A stretch of DNA of 57,593 nucleotides from G963674685 sp964591275 (GTDB lineage: Bacteria; Lernaellota; Lernaellaia; JACKCT01). Shown here piece after piece: positions 42,237 through 49,500 of the stretch (position 1 is the first letter of the stretch; each line of letters opens with the position of its first letter). Location: contig CAZQAE010000031.1 in assembly GCA_964591275.1 (NCBI GenBank), forward strand, positions 1-57,593. Reading direction: 5' to 3'. The notes below the pieces were generated by a model. The model made no database searches. It was not told where the DNA came from and saw only the letters and a list, made by a program, of their open reading frames with translations. A program made the translations under genes and the position numbers.

Positions 42237-43949
42237 TTAGCGACCGAGGCCATGATCGTAAAGAAGGACTCGGGAGCCGAGGATGAGTGCCGGTCGCACG
42301 GGAGTGGGTTTGGTCATCATGAAACGTTCCACAGCCGGCTTCTCGGACGGCGCATTGCCATAATGAAAGAGTCCCCCCTCGATACTGTCAATGTGAAATT
42401 GTTGTCCGGCGATGCCTCTGATTTTCCCAAACAATAGTCTTAAGGGCACAGCATATATCGCTTGCGCATTTTTTGGACGGGGAAAGAACTGCTGCCCAAC
42501 TTCAGACAAAATAAAAATGTGCACGGAGTCCGGTCTTCGGCTTGCCATGTAGATTTGCAGGGCATTGAAGTGCGTAAGGTTCGTGCGCAAGCCTTCGATC
42601 TTGTCGCCGAGGAAGGGCATGCCGCCGAATATGTATAGAATGCCAAGAGGTTCATCGGGGTAGTGATGATCAATCGCGGCGGCCATACGCCGGATATCCG
42701 GGATGTTTGAAGGAAGTTGTGGCTTAAATTTCCAGCGTAGGGAAGCTCGGCCGGGCCAGGATTCATTAGGATATGTTCCGAAGGATAAATGCGTGTTATA
42801 GGCCAAACCGAAATAGATCAGCGCCGCCAGACCGATAACCAAAGGCCATCTCGGGATCCTTTTTATTGAAGTCAGTCCGACTCCTACGGCGATTGCGGCG
42901 ATGGGAAGCGTTCCAAAAACGTACTCCAGATCACGCGTAGCCAGATTTGAAAACAGCCAAATGGGAATAAAAAAAGCCAACGCGAAAAAAATGCGGTACG
43001 CGCCCATGCGCCGGTTGAAAAGCAGGATCAGGAGGCTTAGCGCGAAAAGAGCAGTGATCGGAGGGGTCAGGGACAAACGGTAAAAGTCGTTCGTGTAGTA
43101 GTTGCCTTGCCGCCCTGGACTCAATGGTGACAGAGCCAAATCGACAGTGTGCTCCATGTTGTATTCTAAATAACCTGAGATATATGCCCAGCACAAAGCG
43201 ACGATGATGGCGCCGGCGACCATTATGGAAATCATGGCTTGGCTGCTTATGGGAGATTTTTTACGGCGCCATTGCATGAAAACGACCGCGACCGTAAACA
43301 GCAGCATGGGCGCCAGAATAATAACAGGCGTACCGCGTTCCATGAGGATATCCGCGGAAACAGCCAGTCCAAGCAGTAGCCCGCAACCCGGTTTGCGTCC
43401 AAGATCATAGGTTATAATGACAAAGCATACGCATGCGACAGCCGCCAGATGAGGCGCGAAACTGGATGCGTGATGGGAAAAGAATATCGCCGGTGGAAAG
43501 CTGAATAGGGTCGTGCAGGCAATAAGGCCGGCGATATCTCCTCCCAGTTTTCGAGCTGCGGCAAATGAGAAAATACCCGCAAGAACCAGGCTGAACAAAC
43601 TGAATCCGCGCGCTGCCTCAGGGTTTGTGCCGAAGATAAGCCAGGCGATTTCCCAAAGGTCGAAAAGCAGGGGAGGGGTCGATGTTATCTCCTGGTATCC
43701 GAGGAACCTTTGAAAATAATCTGAAAACTCATGGTCTTTATGTTGTAGGCTGAATTTGTGACGGAGGCCATTTTGCAGATAATCGGTCTCGTCATTACCC
43801 ATTAATCGGCAATCGGATGCAATCCAGATTGCGCCGGACAGAATCTGAAATGCGATGAGCGCGGCGAGTATGACGATGGCGGCGGCTGAAGGCTTGGCCT
43901 GGGAACCATTGAATGGATTGAGCAACATTTCCAGGTCGAAGCACTTCAT
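42237..43949 (-). CDS. GT39/ArnT-like glycosyltransferase, membrane protein
   Basis: The ATG at 43949 gives 570 residues with about eleven membrane helices. After the first helix comes the motif WIASDCRLMGNDETDYLQNG, with the Asp-Glu pair that GT-C enzymes of the PMT/ArnT type use for catalysis. A segment STPPLLFDLWEIAW also fits that family (the Pro-Pro-Leu block). The C-terminal 170 residues are soluble. The enzyme probably moves a sugar from a polyprenyl phosphate to a periplasmic acceptor. The start is uncertain: a longer frame to 44150 would run into the divergent gene. Ribosome sites are weak for all choices. Confidence 0.75.
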   Translation of the reverse strand: MKCFDLEMLLNPFNGSQAKPSAAAIVILAALIAFQILSGAIWIASDCRLMGNDETDYLQNGLRHKFSLQHKDHEFSDYFQRFLGYQEITSTPPLLFDLWEIAWLIFGTNPEAARGFSLFSLVLAGIFSFAAARKLGGDIAGLIACTTLFSFPPAIFFSHHASSFAPHLAAVACVCFVIITYDLGRKPGCGLLLGLAVSADILMERGTPVIILAPMLLFTVAVVFMQWRRKKSPISSQAMISIMVAGAIIVALCWAYISGYLEYNMEHTVDLALSPLSPGRQGNYYTNDFYRLSLTPPITALFALSLLILLFNRRMGAYRIFFALAFFIPIWLFSNLATRDLEYVFGTLPIAAIAVGVGLTSIKRIPRWPLVIGLAALIYFGLAYNTHLSFGTYPNESWPGRASLRWKFKPQLPSNIPDIRRMAAAIDHHYPDEPLGILYIFGGMPFLGDKIEGLRTNLTHFNALQIYMASRRPDSVHIFILSEVGQQFFPRPKNAQAIYAVPLRLLFGKIRGIAGQQFHIDSIEGGLFHYGNAPSEKPAVERFMMTKPTPVRPALILGSRVLLYDHGLGR

Positions 43950-44149
43950 TTGGCGGCTTGTTTCAGGTTGGAAGCTGGTTCGTAGCGCAATGCAATTGTC
44001 CGAGGTCATTAGGGCATGAAATATGACATATGGCAATCGTCGGCCAATCCGGTTATAAACCGAATTGAGCGAAAGGATACAACAGGTCAAGTTGCGGAAA
44101 GTTGAGCGGACTTGCTTTTGGGCATTACGAAAATGATCGGCGCCAAACA

Positions 44150-44674
44150 ATGCTGAACATCGGTTTCATAATCGTTTTCATCGTGGCCTCATCCCTGGGC
44201 TTGATTATTATCGCAATGGTTATTGCCAGCCTTTGGCGCACCGGCGGTGATCTGCCGCCTGATATGCTCGATGGCAATGTGGCGGGAGCGGACATCGGCG
44301 CTGGCTTGTATCTGGGCACTTTTAAAAAAGGGTGGAAAAAACGCTTCAACCCTTCGGGGCTGCTTCTGCAAGGGCCAGGCAAATTTTGGGTGGACGACAA
44401 AGGGGTGAATTTTCTTGTGGACCATGCGTTTCAGCCTGTTTTTATTCCTTTCGCAAGAATCATCGGCACAGGCGCCGAAGATGTTTTGTTGAGAAAACAT
44501 CGGGGCGTATCCGCGCTTGTTGTTACCTGGACTCTGGAAGACATGGCTTATCGCTCGGCTTTTGTCGTTGACAATGCAGACCATCAAGCTTTGGCAAAAC
44601 AAATTTCAGACCACGAAATAAGCGCCCAGCCAAAACCGGAAGAAGCCGGTTCCATCCTGACATCTGGCCACTAG
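44150..44674 (+). CDS. Single-pass membrane protein, unknown function
   Basis: From the ATG at 44150 the 174-residue protein has one N-terminal membrane helix (residues 2-27, IGFIIVFIVASSLGLIII) and a cytoplasmic or periplasmic domain with alternating beta strands (LLLQGPGKFWVDDKGVNFLVD, VFIPFARIIGTGAED, RGVSALVVTWTLEDM). This pattern resembles bacterial PH-like domains, a guess from strand pattern only. No strong ribosome site is visible. An in-frame TTG at 44102 would add 16 residues. It diverges from the GT39-like gene and no partner is adjacent. Confidence 0.55.
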   Translation: MLNIGFIIVFIVASSLGLIIIAMVIASLWRTGGDLPPDMLDGNVAGADIGAGLYLGTFKKGWKKRFNPSGLLLQGPGKFWVDDKGVNFLVDHAFQPVFIPFARIIGTGAEDVLLRKHRGVSALVVTWTLEDMAYRSAFVVDNADHQALAKQISDHEISAQPKPEEAGSILTSGH

Positions 44675-44783
44675 CCAAACATATTTGAAGTTCTGAAGAT
44701 CAAAGGGTTTTGGATGAAAAATTTTCGAATTTGGAATGAAGTGCAAGGGGGATTGTAGTTCATCCCCCATTCCGCATTTGTTT

Positions 44784-44809
44784 AATCCTAAACCCTGAAC
44801 CCTGGCCCC
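44784..44809. repeat. CCCTAAACCCTGAACCC-like sequence
   Basis: aatcctaaaccctgaaccctggcccc lies in the gap (44675-44813) just beyond the 3' end of the peptidase-MA gene and resembles 32936-32977 read on the other strand. A short stem (GGGGGAT at 44747-44753, ATCCCCC at 44762-44768) lies close by without a T run. Confidence 0.4.
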
Positions 44810-44813
44810 TTTT

Positions 44814-45836
44814 TCAGGCGTCGTATCCGTCGCCGTTTTCTCCGCGTGATCGATTCAATTCCCGAATAATATTTTCTTTCCTTCGCCGCTCTGTTGATTC
44901 CAGAGATTCCATCCTGTGGCCAAGGTCTTCAAGTTCATCTTCCAGTTCCATCCGCCGGAGCTTTCGCCTGTTTTTGAAATACGTCGCAATGACGACCAGC
45001 ATAAAGAGCAGCGTCATGGAACTCCAAAGGAATCGGCTGCCTGTCATGAGGTTGATCCATGTGTAGTTTTCGTCAAGAAAGTTGTCGAAAAGCCTTTCCA
45101 GGTCGAGTATCCCGATTCCCATAGCGTGATATAGCGCTTCTTCCACGCTTTGTTTTTGGCGCAAAGAGGCGACCACATCACGGATGGCGGCGTGGCGAAA
45201 AAGATAATCGGCGAAGGCATGACTTTCGAGATAGGCGATATGCGCCCTCTTGCTGTCTTTTGGCCAGGAGTGCACGAGCTTGTGCAGGGGGATATTGTTG
45301 CCGGCCAGGATCGCAAGCGTCATGTCCCATGTTTTCCTGCTGTTCCAGGGTTCGCTGACGAGTTTGGCGATGCCCTCGTCGAGCCAGCGGGGAATTGACT
45401 GCCCGGCCAAAGCGCGACCGAGAATGATGTGCGAAACTTCGTGCTTGAACACGGTTAGAGGATCAAAGCGCTTATTTTCGGCCAGGGCTGCTCGCGACGA
45501 AAGAAGCACGATCATGTTTTTCGAAGCAAATGCCGCTCCGACCGACCACTCTGGGATAGCGGCGCGCGGTTGAGCACTCTGATAACTTTGGGAGTCGGGC
45601 GCGATGATCACGCGGGTAACCGCTTTAAAATCATATCCGACGAGATAGGTCAGATCGGCCCGAATCCGCTCCGCGTTGCGTGCAAGGTGCTCGGCAATGC
45701 CAGAATCGGGTTTTGTGTATTCGAATCGGAAATAATCTGTCTCAAGAGTCTGAAACTCGTCTTGACCGGAAGCCAACGAAGCGGTCGGCGCACTCAGAAC
45801 AAGCGCAATGGCAAGCAAGGCGATGCGAAAGATCAT
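44814..45836 (-). CDS. Peptidase MA-like zinc metalloprotease (gluzincin)
   Basis: The 340-residue protein has a signal peptide (1-23), a gluzincin domain and, near residue 265, one membrane helix followed by a charged coiled coil (about 285-330, LRRMELEDELEDLGHRMESL). The zinc site is HEVSH (His132, Glu133, His136) with the third ligand Glu154 in WLDEGIAKL. The substrate is unknown. The catalytic domain should face the periplasm. GGGAGG precedes the ATG, which overlaps the stop of yggU (ATGA). The gene order divIVA-yggU-peptidase suggests an envelope or cell-shape connection, which is an inference from position. Confidence 0.85.
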   Translation of the reverse strand: MIFRIALLAIALVLSAPTASLASGQDEFQTLETDYFRFEYTKPDSGIAEHLARNAERIRADLTYLVGYDFKAVTRVIIAPDSQSYQSAQPRAAIPEWSVGAAFASKNMIVLLSSRAALAENKRFDPLTVFKHEVSHIILGRALAGQSIPRWLDEGIAKLVSEPWNSRKTWDMTLAILAGNNIPLHKLVHSWPKDSKRAHIAYLESHAFADYLFRHAAIRDVVASLRQKQSVEEALYHAMGIGILDLERLFDNFLDENYTWINLMTGSRFLWSSMTLLFMLVVIATYFKNRRKLRRMELEDELEDLGHRMESLESTERRRKENIIRELNRSRGENGDGYDA

Positions 45837-46117
45837 TTTAGCCTCCCGTCGATATCCTTTGCCTTGAGGCCCTTGATGAAAAGCGTTTTATTCCGGGATT
45901 TTTCACCGGTCACAATGGCAATATTTGTCCGCGGTACTTTTAAAAGCTTTGAGATAAACTTTTTGAGATGGGCATTGGCTTTATTATCGACCGGGGGACT
46001 CGTGATGAAGATTTTTAGACGCCCGTCGCACCATTCGCCAAGTGCGTCTCTGGAAGCTCTTGGGGAAAGTCTAACTCGGAAGGAAAGCCCATCATTCGAT
46101 TCTTTGGTGTCGGCCAT
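45833..46117 (-). CDS. yggU: DUF167/YggU family protein
   Basis: This 94-residue protein belongs to the small conserved UPF0235 family whose role is not settled. The characteristic segments are VRLSPRASRDALGEWCDGRLKI near residue 14, then SPPVDNKANAHLKKFISKLL and IVTGEKSRNKTLFI. It is placed directly between divIVA (2-bp gap) and the metalloprotease gene (4-bp overlap). In many bacteria yggU sits next to yggT and division genes, so this context is familiar. No strong ribosome site is seen, and coupling to divIVA translation is likely. Confidence 0.9.
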   Translation of the reverse strand: MADTKESNDGLSFRVRLSPRASRDALGEWCDGRLKIFITSPPVDNKANAHLKKFISKLLKVPRTNIAIVTGEKSRNKTLFIKGLKAKDIDGRLK

Positions 46118-46119
46118 GC

Positions 46120-46626
46120 CTATTTCGATGGATTGAAGACCTTGAGTTTCGAAGCCTCGATATCGTCGTCTTTCATTCTCTCGCTGGAAACTTCGAGCAT
46201 CTGGTCGTGCGCGTTGAGAACAGCGCGAAGCTGGGCTTCCAATTGGATCCGTTGCCGCTTCAAATCGGCGATGTCGTCATGGAGTCGCTCGATTTCCCGA
46301 CGACCGCTTTCAATGATTTTCTCCGCTTCGATTCTGGCGTCGGCCAAAATGATGTCGGATTCCTTGCGCGCGTTGGCGACGATTTCCTCGGAAACCTTCT
46401 GCGTGGAAACAATGGCTTCCTTCAGGACTCGCTCGTTGGCCCGAAGTTCTTTCAACTCCGACTCCAGAAGCTGGATTCTTTCTTTTTGCATGTCCAGCAA
46501 ACGGAGCGCTTCTTCGAAATCGCTTTTGACCATATCCAGGAAACTGTCGACCTCGGCAGAATCATAGAACTTGGAACGCTTCTTCTCAAATTGATGTTGT
46601 TGAATATCAAGCGGTGTGAGCTTCAT
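46120..46626 (-). CDS. divIVA: DivIVA-domain coiled-coil protein
   Basis: DivIVA-like proteins gather at curved membrane and guide pole or septum growth. The first 50 residues match the family: MKLTPLDIQQHQFEKKRSK is the membrane-binding start and YDSAEVDSFLDMVKSDFEEAL follows. The remaining 168-residue protein is one long coiled coil with heptads of Leu, Ile and Glu. GGGAGG lies 4 bases before the ATG. It is the first gene of a three-gene operon. DivIVA is best known from Gram-positive bacteria but also occurs in Deltaproteobacteria-like groups. Confidence 0.9.
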   Translation of the reverse strand: MKLTPLDIQQHQFEKKRSKFYDSAEVDSFLDMVKSDFEEALRLLDMQKERIQLLESELKELRANERVLKEAIVSTQKVSEEIVANARKESDIILADARIEAEKIIESGRREIERLHDDIADLKRQRIQLEAQLRAVLNAHDQMLEVSSERMKDDDIEASKLKVFNPSK

Positions 46627-46782
46627 GGAGCCTCCCCGAATGCGGTTTCGGTTCCGTATCTGAAAAATGAAATATCACGGTACAAAAAATAACGCAAGAA
46701 AAACTAATAATTCGGAAAGGAAAAAGAAATGGAACGCTTACATCTTCGGCCTAAGAACTTGATGGATGCTTCAGTTTCATAC

Positions 46783-46848
46783 CCATAAACCACAGGGCTT
46801 TCGCCCTGGGCTAGTGAATGATGCGCCCTCCTAAAGTCGGGCTAAAAA
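46783..46848. repeat. REP-like intergenic hairpin sequence
   Basis: In the 300-bp gap before the enoyl-CoA hydratase gene, CAGGGC (46793-46798) and GCCCTG (46803-46808) form a tight stem with a 4-base loop, followed by a second GCCC/GGGC pair ending in ctaaaaaa. The layout is that of repetitive extragenic palindromes. Only one copy is in the window, and the rest of the gap is empty. Confidence 0.45.
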
Positions 46849-46930
46849 ATGAATGCGTTACCGGCAGAGATCCCATTGCTACCTGCTCTCAAACGATACT
46901 GAGGAGGCTTGTGAAATAGGCCGCACACGC

Positions 46931-47734
46931 CTACTTACCCTGAAATTGCGCCTTGCGCTTTTCTTTAAAAGCCTTAATCCCTTCGCGGGCGTCCGCCGAG
47001 CTGAAGACGGGCATTCCGATTTCCAGTTCGCGGTTCATCGCCTGGTCAAAATTCATGCCTGCGCCTTCCCGAATGCAACGCAGAATTCCCTGCACAGCCA
47101 GCGGGCCGTTGTCGCAAATTCTTTGAGCCATTTTCATCGCCTCGTCCATCAGCTTTTCTTTGGGGACGACGGCGTTTAGAAATCCCCACTCATAAAGGCG
47201 GGATGCGGGAATCTTCTGGCCAAGGCATAAAATTTCCTTCGCGGCGGCCAGGGGAATCTGGCGCGGCAGATAAACGTTCGAACCTCCCACGGGCATGATT
47301 CCGTAAGTGGCTTCGCGCATCTGAAAAACGGCGTCTTCGGAAGCGATCCGCAGGTCCGTACCCATAACCATCTCGAATCCGCCGGTCAGGCAAAGCCCAT
47401 GCACCGCGGAGATCACCGGTTTGTCAAAAGTTCGCTGGCGAAGCATGGAGGTAAACAGCGCCTGCGGGTTCTGCGTCAACCATTGTTCGTTTTCATTGGC
47501 GGGAGGACGGGCGCCGGTCCAGATTGGGATGACGGTTTTTAAGTCCATGCCGGAACAGAATATCGAATCCAGTTCCGAGTAGAGCACCGCCGCTCGGATA
47601 GAATCATCTGCCGCGATGTCATCCCAGGCGTTTTGCAGAGCCTTGAGCAGATTCGGGTCCAGTGCGTTGAGCGCCTCGGGACGGTTCAGTCCAACTTTTG
47701 CGATGCCCTCATGTTTTTCATAGGTCAATACCAT
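46931..47734 (-). CDS. Enoyl-CoA hydratase/isomerase (crotonase) family protein
   Basis: Crotonase-fold enzymes act on acyl-CoA thioesters, most often adding water to an enoyl-CoA. The 267 residues include the start GIAKVGLNRPEALNALD, the first oxyanion-hole block FCSGMDLKTV, the second block VHGLCLTGGFEMVMGTDLRIAS (with Gly-Gly) and the C-terminal helix region. The Glu of the active site expected at FEMV (Glu in GGFEM) is present, while the second Glu (usually in PE-xxxG-xxP) is replaced: the sequence reads ATYGIMPVGG. The reaction may therefore be hydration, isomerisation or another CoA chemistry. The gene stands alone but could serve the acyl-CoA path at 16936-28698. Confidence 0.88.
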   Translation of the reverse strand: MVLTYEKHEGIAKVGLNRPEALNALDPNLLKALQNAWDDIAADDSIRAAVLYSELDSIFCSGMDLKTVIPIWTGARPPANENEQWLTQNPQALFTSMLRQRTFDKPVISAVHGLCLTGGFEMVMGTDLRIASEDAVFQMREATYGIMPVGGSNVYLPRQIPLAAAKEILCLGQKIPASRLYEWGFLNAVVPKEKLMDEAMKMAQRICDNGPLAVQGILRCIREGAGMNFDQAMNRELEIGMPVFSSADAREGIKAFKEKRKAQFQGK

Positions 47735-47952
47735 TTTTGCCCACTTAGGTTGGAGGTTTATTTTGCCTGCTTTTCATCGACTTTCATCACTTTAAACCCA
47801 AAATCCTGAATCTACAAACAATGCCCCATTTTGCTGTGGCAAAGTAAGTGGCGGATTTCATCGTCAGTTTGCTTGCGCCGTAGCAAGTAAATGGCGTAGC
47901 TTAGAGAAAATTGGACCGATAGCCATTGAATGACAACCAAAGAAGGTGCCCT

Positions 47953-48078
47953 ATGTCGAACAAGGAACAGAAAAAACGACAAGAAAAAAAGAACAAGCCC
48001 AAGCTTTCCACCAAAGAGAAGAAAGCGAAAAAAGAGGGTAAAAAGGCCGATAAAAAAGCTTTCGCTCCGGCTAAATAG
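47953..48078 (+). CDS. Very small lysine-rich protein
   Basis: A 41-codon gene with ATG at 47953 (AAGGTG upstream) and TAG at 48076. About two fifths of the residues are Lys (SNKEQKKRQEKKNK, then KEKKAKKEGKKADKK), with a KLST turn in the middle and an uncharged end (AFAPAK). It has no fold motif. It may bind nucleic acid or ribosomes, which is a guess from charge. The opposite-strand frame over the same place is Phe/Leu-rich because it is the complement of Lys codons, and I take it as a shadow. Confidence 0.55.
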   Translation: MSNKEQKKRQEKKNKPKLSTKEKKAKKEGKKADKKAFAPAK

Positions 48079-48142
48079 CGACAAAAGCTTTCGCTTGCCT
48101 ATGGGTTGTCTGCGCTTGAAAGAGCAGTGGTTGGCGTCGTAA

Positions 48143-48310
48143 ATGTCTTATGTGGAAACCTCTGAAAGCACCAGCGGACCGCTTGTTGTGGATTTAGGTT
48201 CTCGAAGGTTCTGTCGCCTTAAGTGCTGCAGACGCGGTAAAAAAGCTGATTTTCTCCCCGCCGGGGCTGCGACAAAGGCGTCATCGCAAAGCCCCTCGGA
48301 GATTTCATGA
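48143..48310 (+). CDS. Small basic protein coupled to the acyltransferase gene
   Basis: A 55-codon frame starts at ATG 48143 and stops at TGA 48308-48310, overlapping the next gene's ATG by four bases (ATGA), a sign of coupling. Near the N-terminus it reads TSGPLVVDLGSRRFCRL, like small proteins (DUF6200-type) that carry P-x-V-V-D-L-G followed by a basic helix, and then CCRRGKK. The C-terminus is low in complexity. The ribosome site is weak. It may be real or a decayed copy. Confidence 0.42.
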   Translation: MSYVETSESTSGPLVVDLGSRRFCRLKCCRRGKKADFLPAGAATKASSQSPSEIS

Positions 48311-49041
48311 CCACAAAGCGCAACTATTCATTTAACTGGTGGGAAAAAATCCTCATGGTGATTATTCCACCTGTCGTCGCGCTCGTAGTGAAATTGTTCG
48401 ACCTCACATTTCGTGTCGTGAAAGAGGAAGGAAAAGAAAAGGCTAGGGCGGAGGTCGCGAAGCACGATGGTCGCGCTGTTTATTGCACTTGGCACCAGCG
48501 GATGTTTTACTTGTGCAATTACTTGGGCAGCCTTCATGTGACGATAATGATGAGCAAGAGCAAGGACGGAGAATGGGTCGCAAGAATCGCCGATTATTTC
48601 GGCTACAAAAATGTTCGGGGCAGTTCCCGCAAGGGCGATTTGGATAAAGGCGGCTCCGAGGCCTGGCATGATCTGGTTAACCGGGTCAAAGAGGGTGAAA
48701 ATGCCGGAATGTTTGTGGATGGTCCTAAGGGGCCGGCGCGAGAGGTCAAGATCGGCGCTCTGCTCATCGCCAGGGAAACCGGCGCACCGATCATTCCTGT
48801 TTTGTGGGGATGCGACCGGGCCTGGATTTTCAATTCCTGGGATCGGTACATGATTCCCAAACCTTTTGCCAAAATCTACTTCAAGCACGGTGACCCCATA
48901 TACGTCCCAGCCGATGCAGGACCCGAGGAATTGGAGCGATATCGCCAGCTCCTCGAAGAGCAAATGAACAGGGACTGCCTCGAATGCGACGATTTCTTCG
49001 GCGTCAGACGCCCCTTGTGTAAAAAGCCAAAACCAGCCTGA
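48307..49041 (+). CDS. DUF374/lysophospholipid acyltransferase-like protein
   Basis: The 244-residue protein has an N-terminal membrane helix (about 13-33) and a domain of the LPLAT superfamily. The DUF374 marks are VYCTWHQRMFYL at about residue 58 (His-Gln replacing the His-x4-Asp of GlsB-type enzymes), RGSSRKGDLDKGG and the loop FVDGPKGPAREVK, followed by GAPIIPVLWGCDRAW. The family probably transfers acyl groups to lipid A precursors or other lipids in Gram-negatives. The exact reaction is not established here. CGGAG precedes the ATG. The last residues (DDFFGVRRPLCKKPKP) are variable. Confidence 0.88.
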   Translation: MTTKRNYSFNWWEKILMVIIPPVVALVVKLFDLTFRVVKEEGKEKARAEVAKHDGRAVYCTWHQRMFYLCNYLGSLHVTIMMSKSKDGEWVARIADYFGYKNVRGSSRKGDLDKGGSEAWHDLVNRVKEGENAGMFVDGPKGPAREVKIGALLIARETGAPIIPVLWGCDRAWIFNSWDRYMIPKPFAKIYFKHGDPIYVPADAGPEELERYRQLLEEQMNRDCLECDDFFGVRRPLCKKPKPA

Positions 49042-49114
49042 AACGAAGGTCGTTCTCTGTGCCAATAACAGTGAGACAAATTGTACTGGTGAATTTAGTG
49101 TATAATTCGAGGGC

Positions 49115-49249
49115 ATGATCTCGTTTCTCAAACGCTGTTTCGGCCTCGACCGCTGCGCCTGGCGCGGCTTCGAGTCATTCAAAGCCTACGCTTGATTATC
49201 GGTTCTCGCCGCGAACTTGTTGCTGATGGCCAGGCGAATGATCGTCTAA
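49115..49249 (+). pseudogene. C-terminal remnant of an IS transposase
   Basis: One frame reads ISFLKRCFGLDRCAWRGFES, then FKAYA, a TGA, and on in the same frame LSVLAANLLLMARRMIV before TAA at 49247. This is the kind of C-terminus (F-G-L-x-R-C-x-W-x-G, K-A-Y, a Trp position at the TGA, A-x-N-L) of DDE transposases. No N-terminal part or inverted repeats are seen. It is a degraded end left by an insertion sequence. The rest of the 49042-49464 gap shows no gene. Confidence 0.6.
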
Positions 49250-49464
49250 AACGACAACAACCGACTTGGCAAAACTCCCCGTGAAAGACGGGACGAGGGC
49301 AAACCTGCACGCAAAGCATGAATCCGATAGGGAGATGGCGCACCGGCAAGGCTCAATCAACGATCCTTGCGTCTCATGCGACAACCGCATCAGCCAATCG
49401 GACTGCCCGGTCGCTCGAAAACCCCCATTACGGGACAGGAACTAACGAATAATCCATGACAGAC

Positions 49465-49497
49465 AAAGGCCCGGAAAATTCTCCGGGCCTTTTTTTC
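49465..49497. terminator. Strong bidirectional terminator
   Basis: aaaggcccgg (49465-49474) pairs with ccgggccttt (49483-49492), with an 8-base loop and a T run on the plus strand. It lies 4 bp beyond the 3' end of the minus-strand hydrolase gene and so can end both strands. Confidence 0.8.
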
Positions 49498-49500
49498 TTT

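Noticed and set aside
44747..44768. Stem GGGGGAT/ATCCCCC as a terminator
   Set aside because: No T run follows on either strand.
47812..48084. 90-codon minus-strand frame rich in Phe and Leu
   Set aside because: It is the complement of the Lys-rich small gene; hydrophobicity comes from the Lys codons on the other strand.
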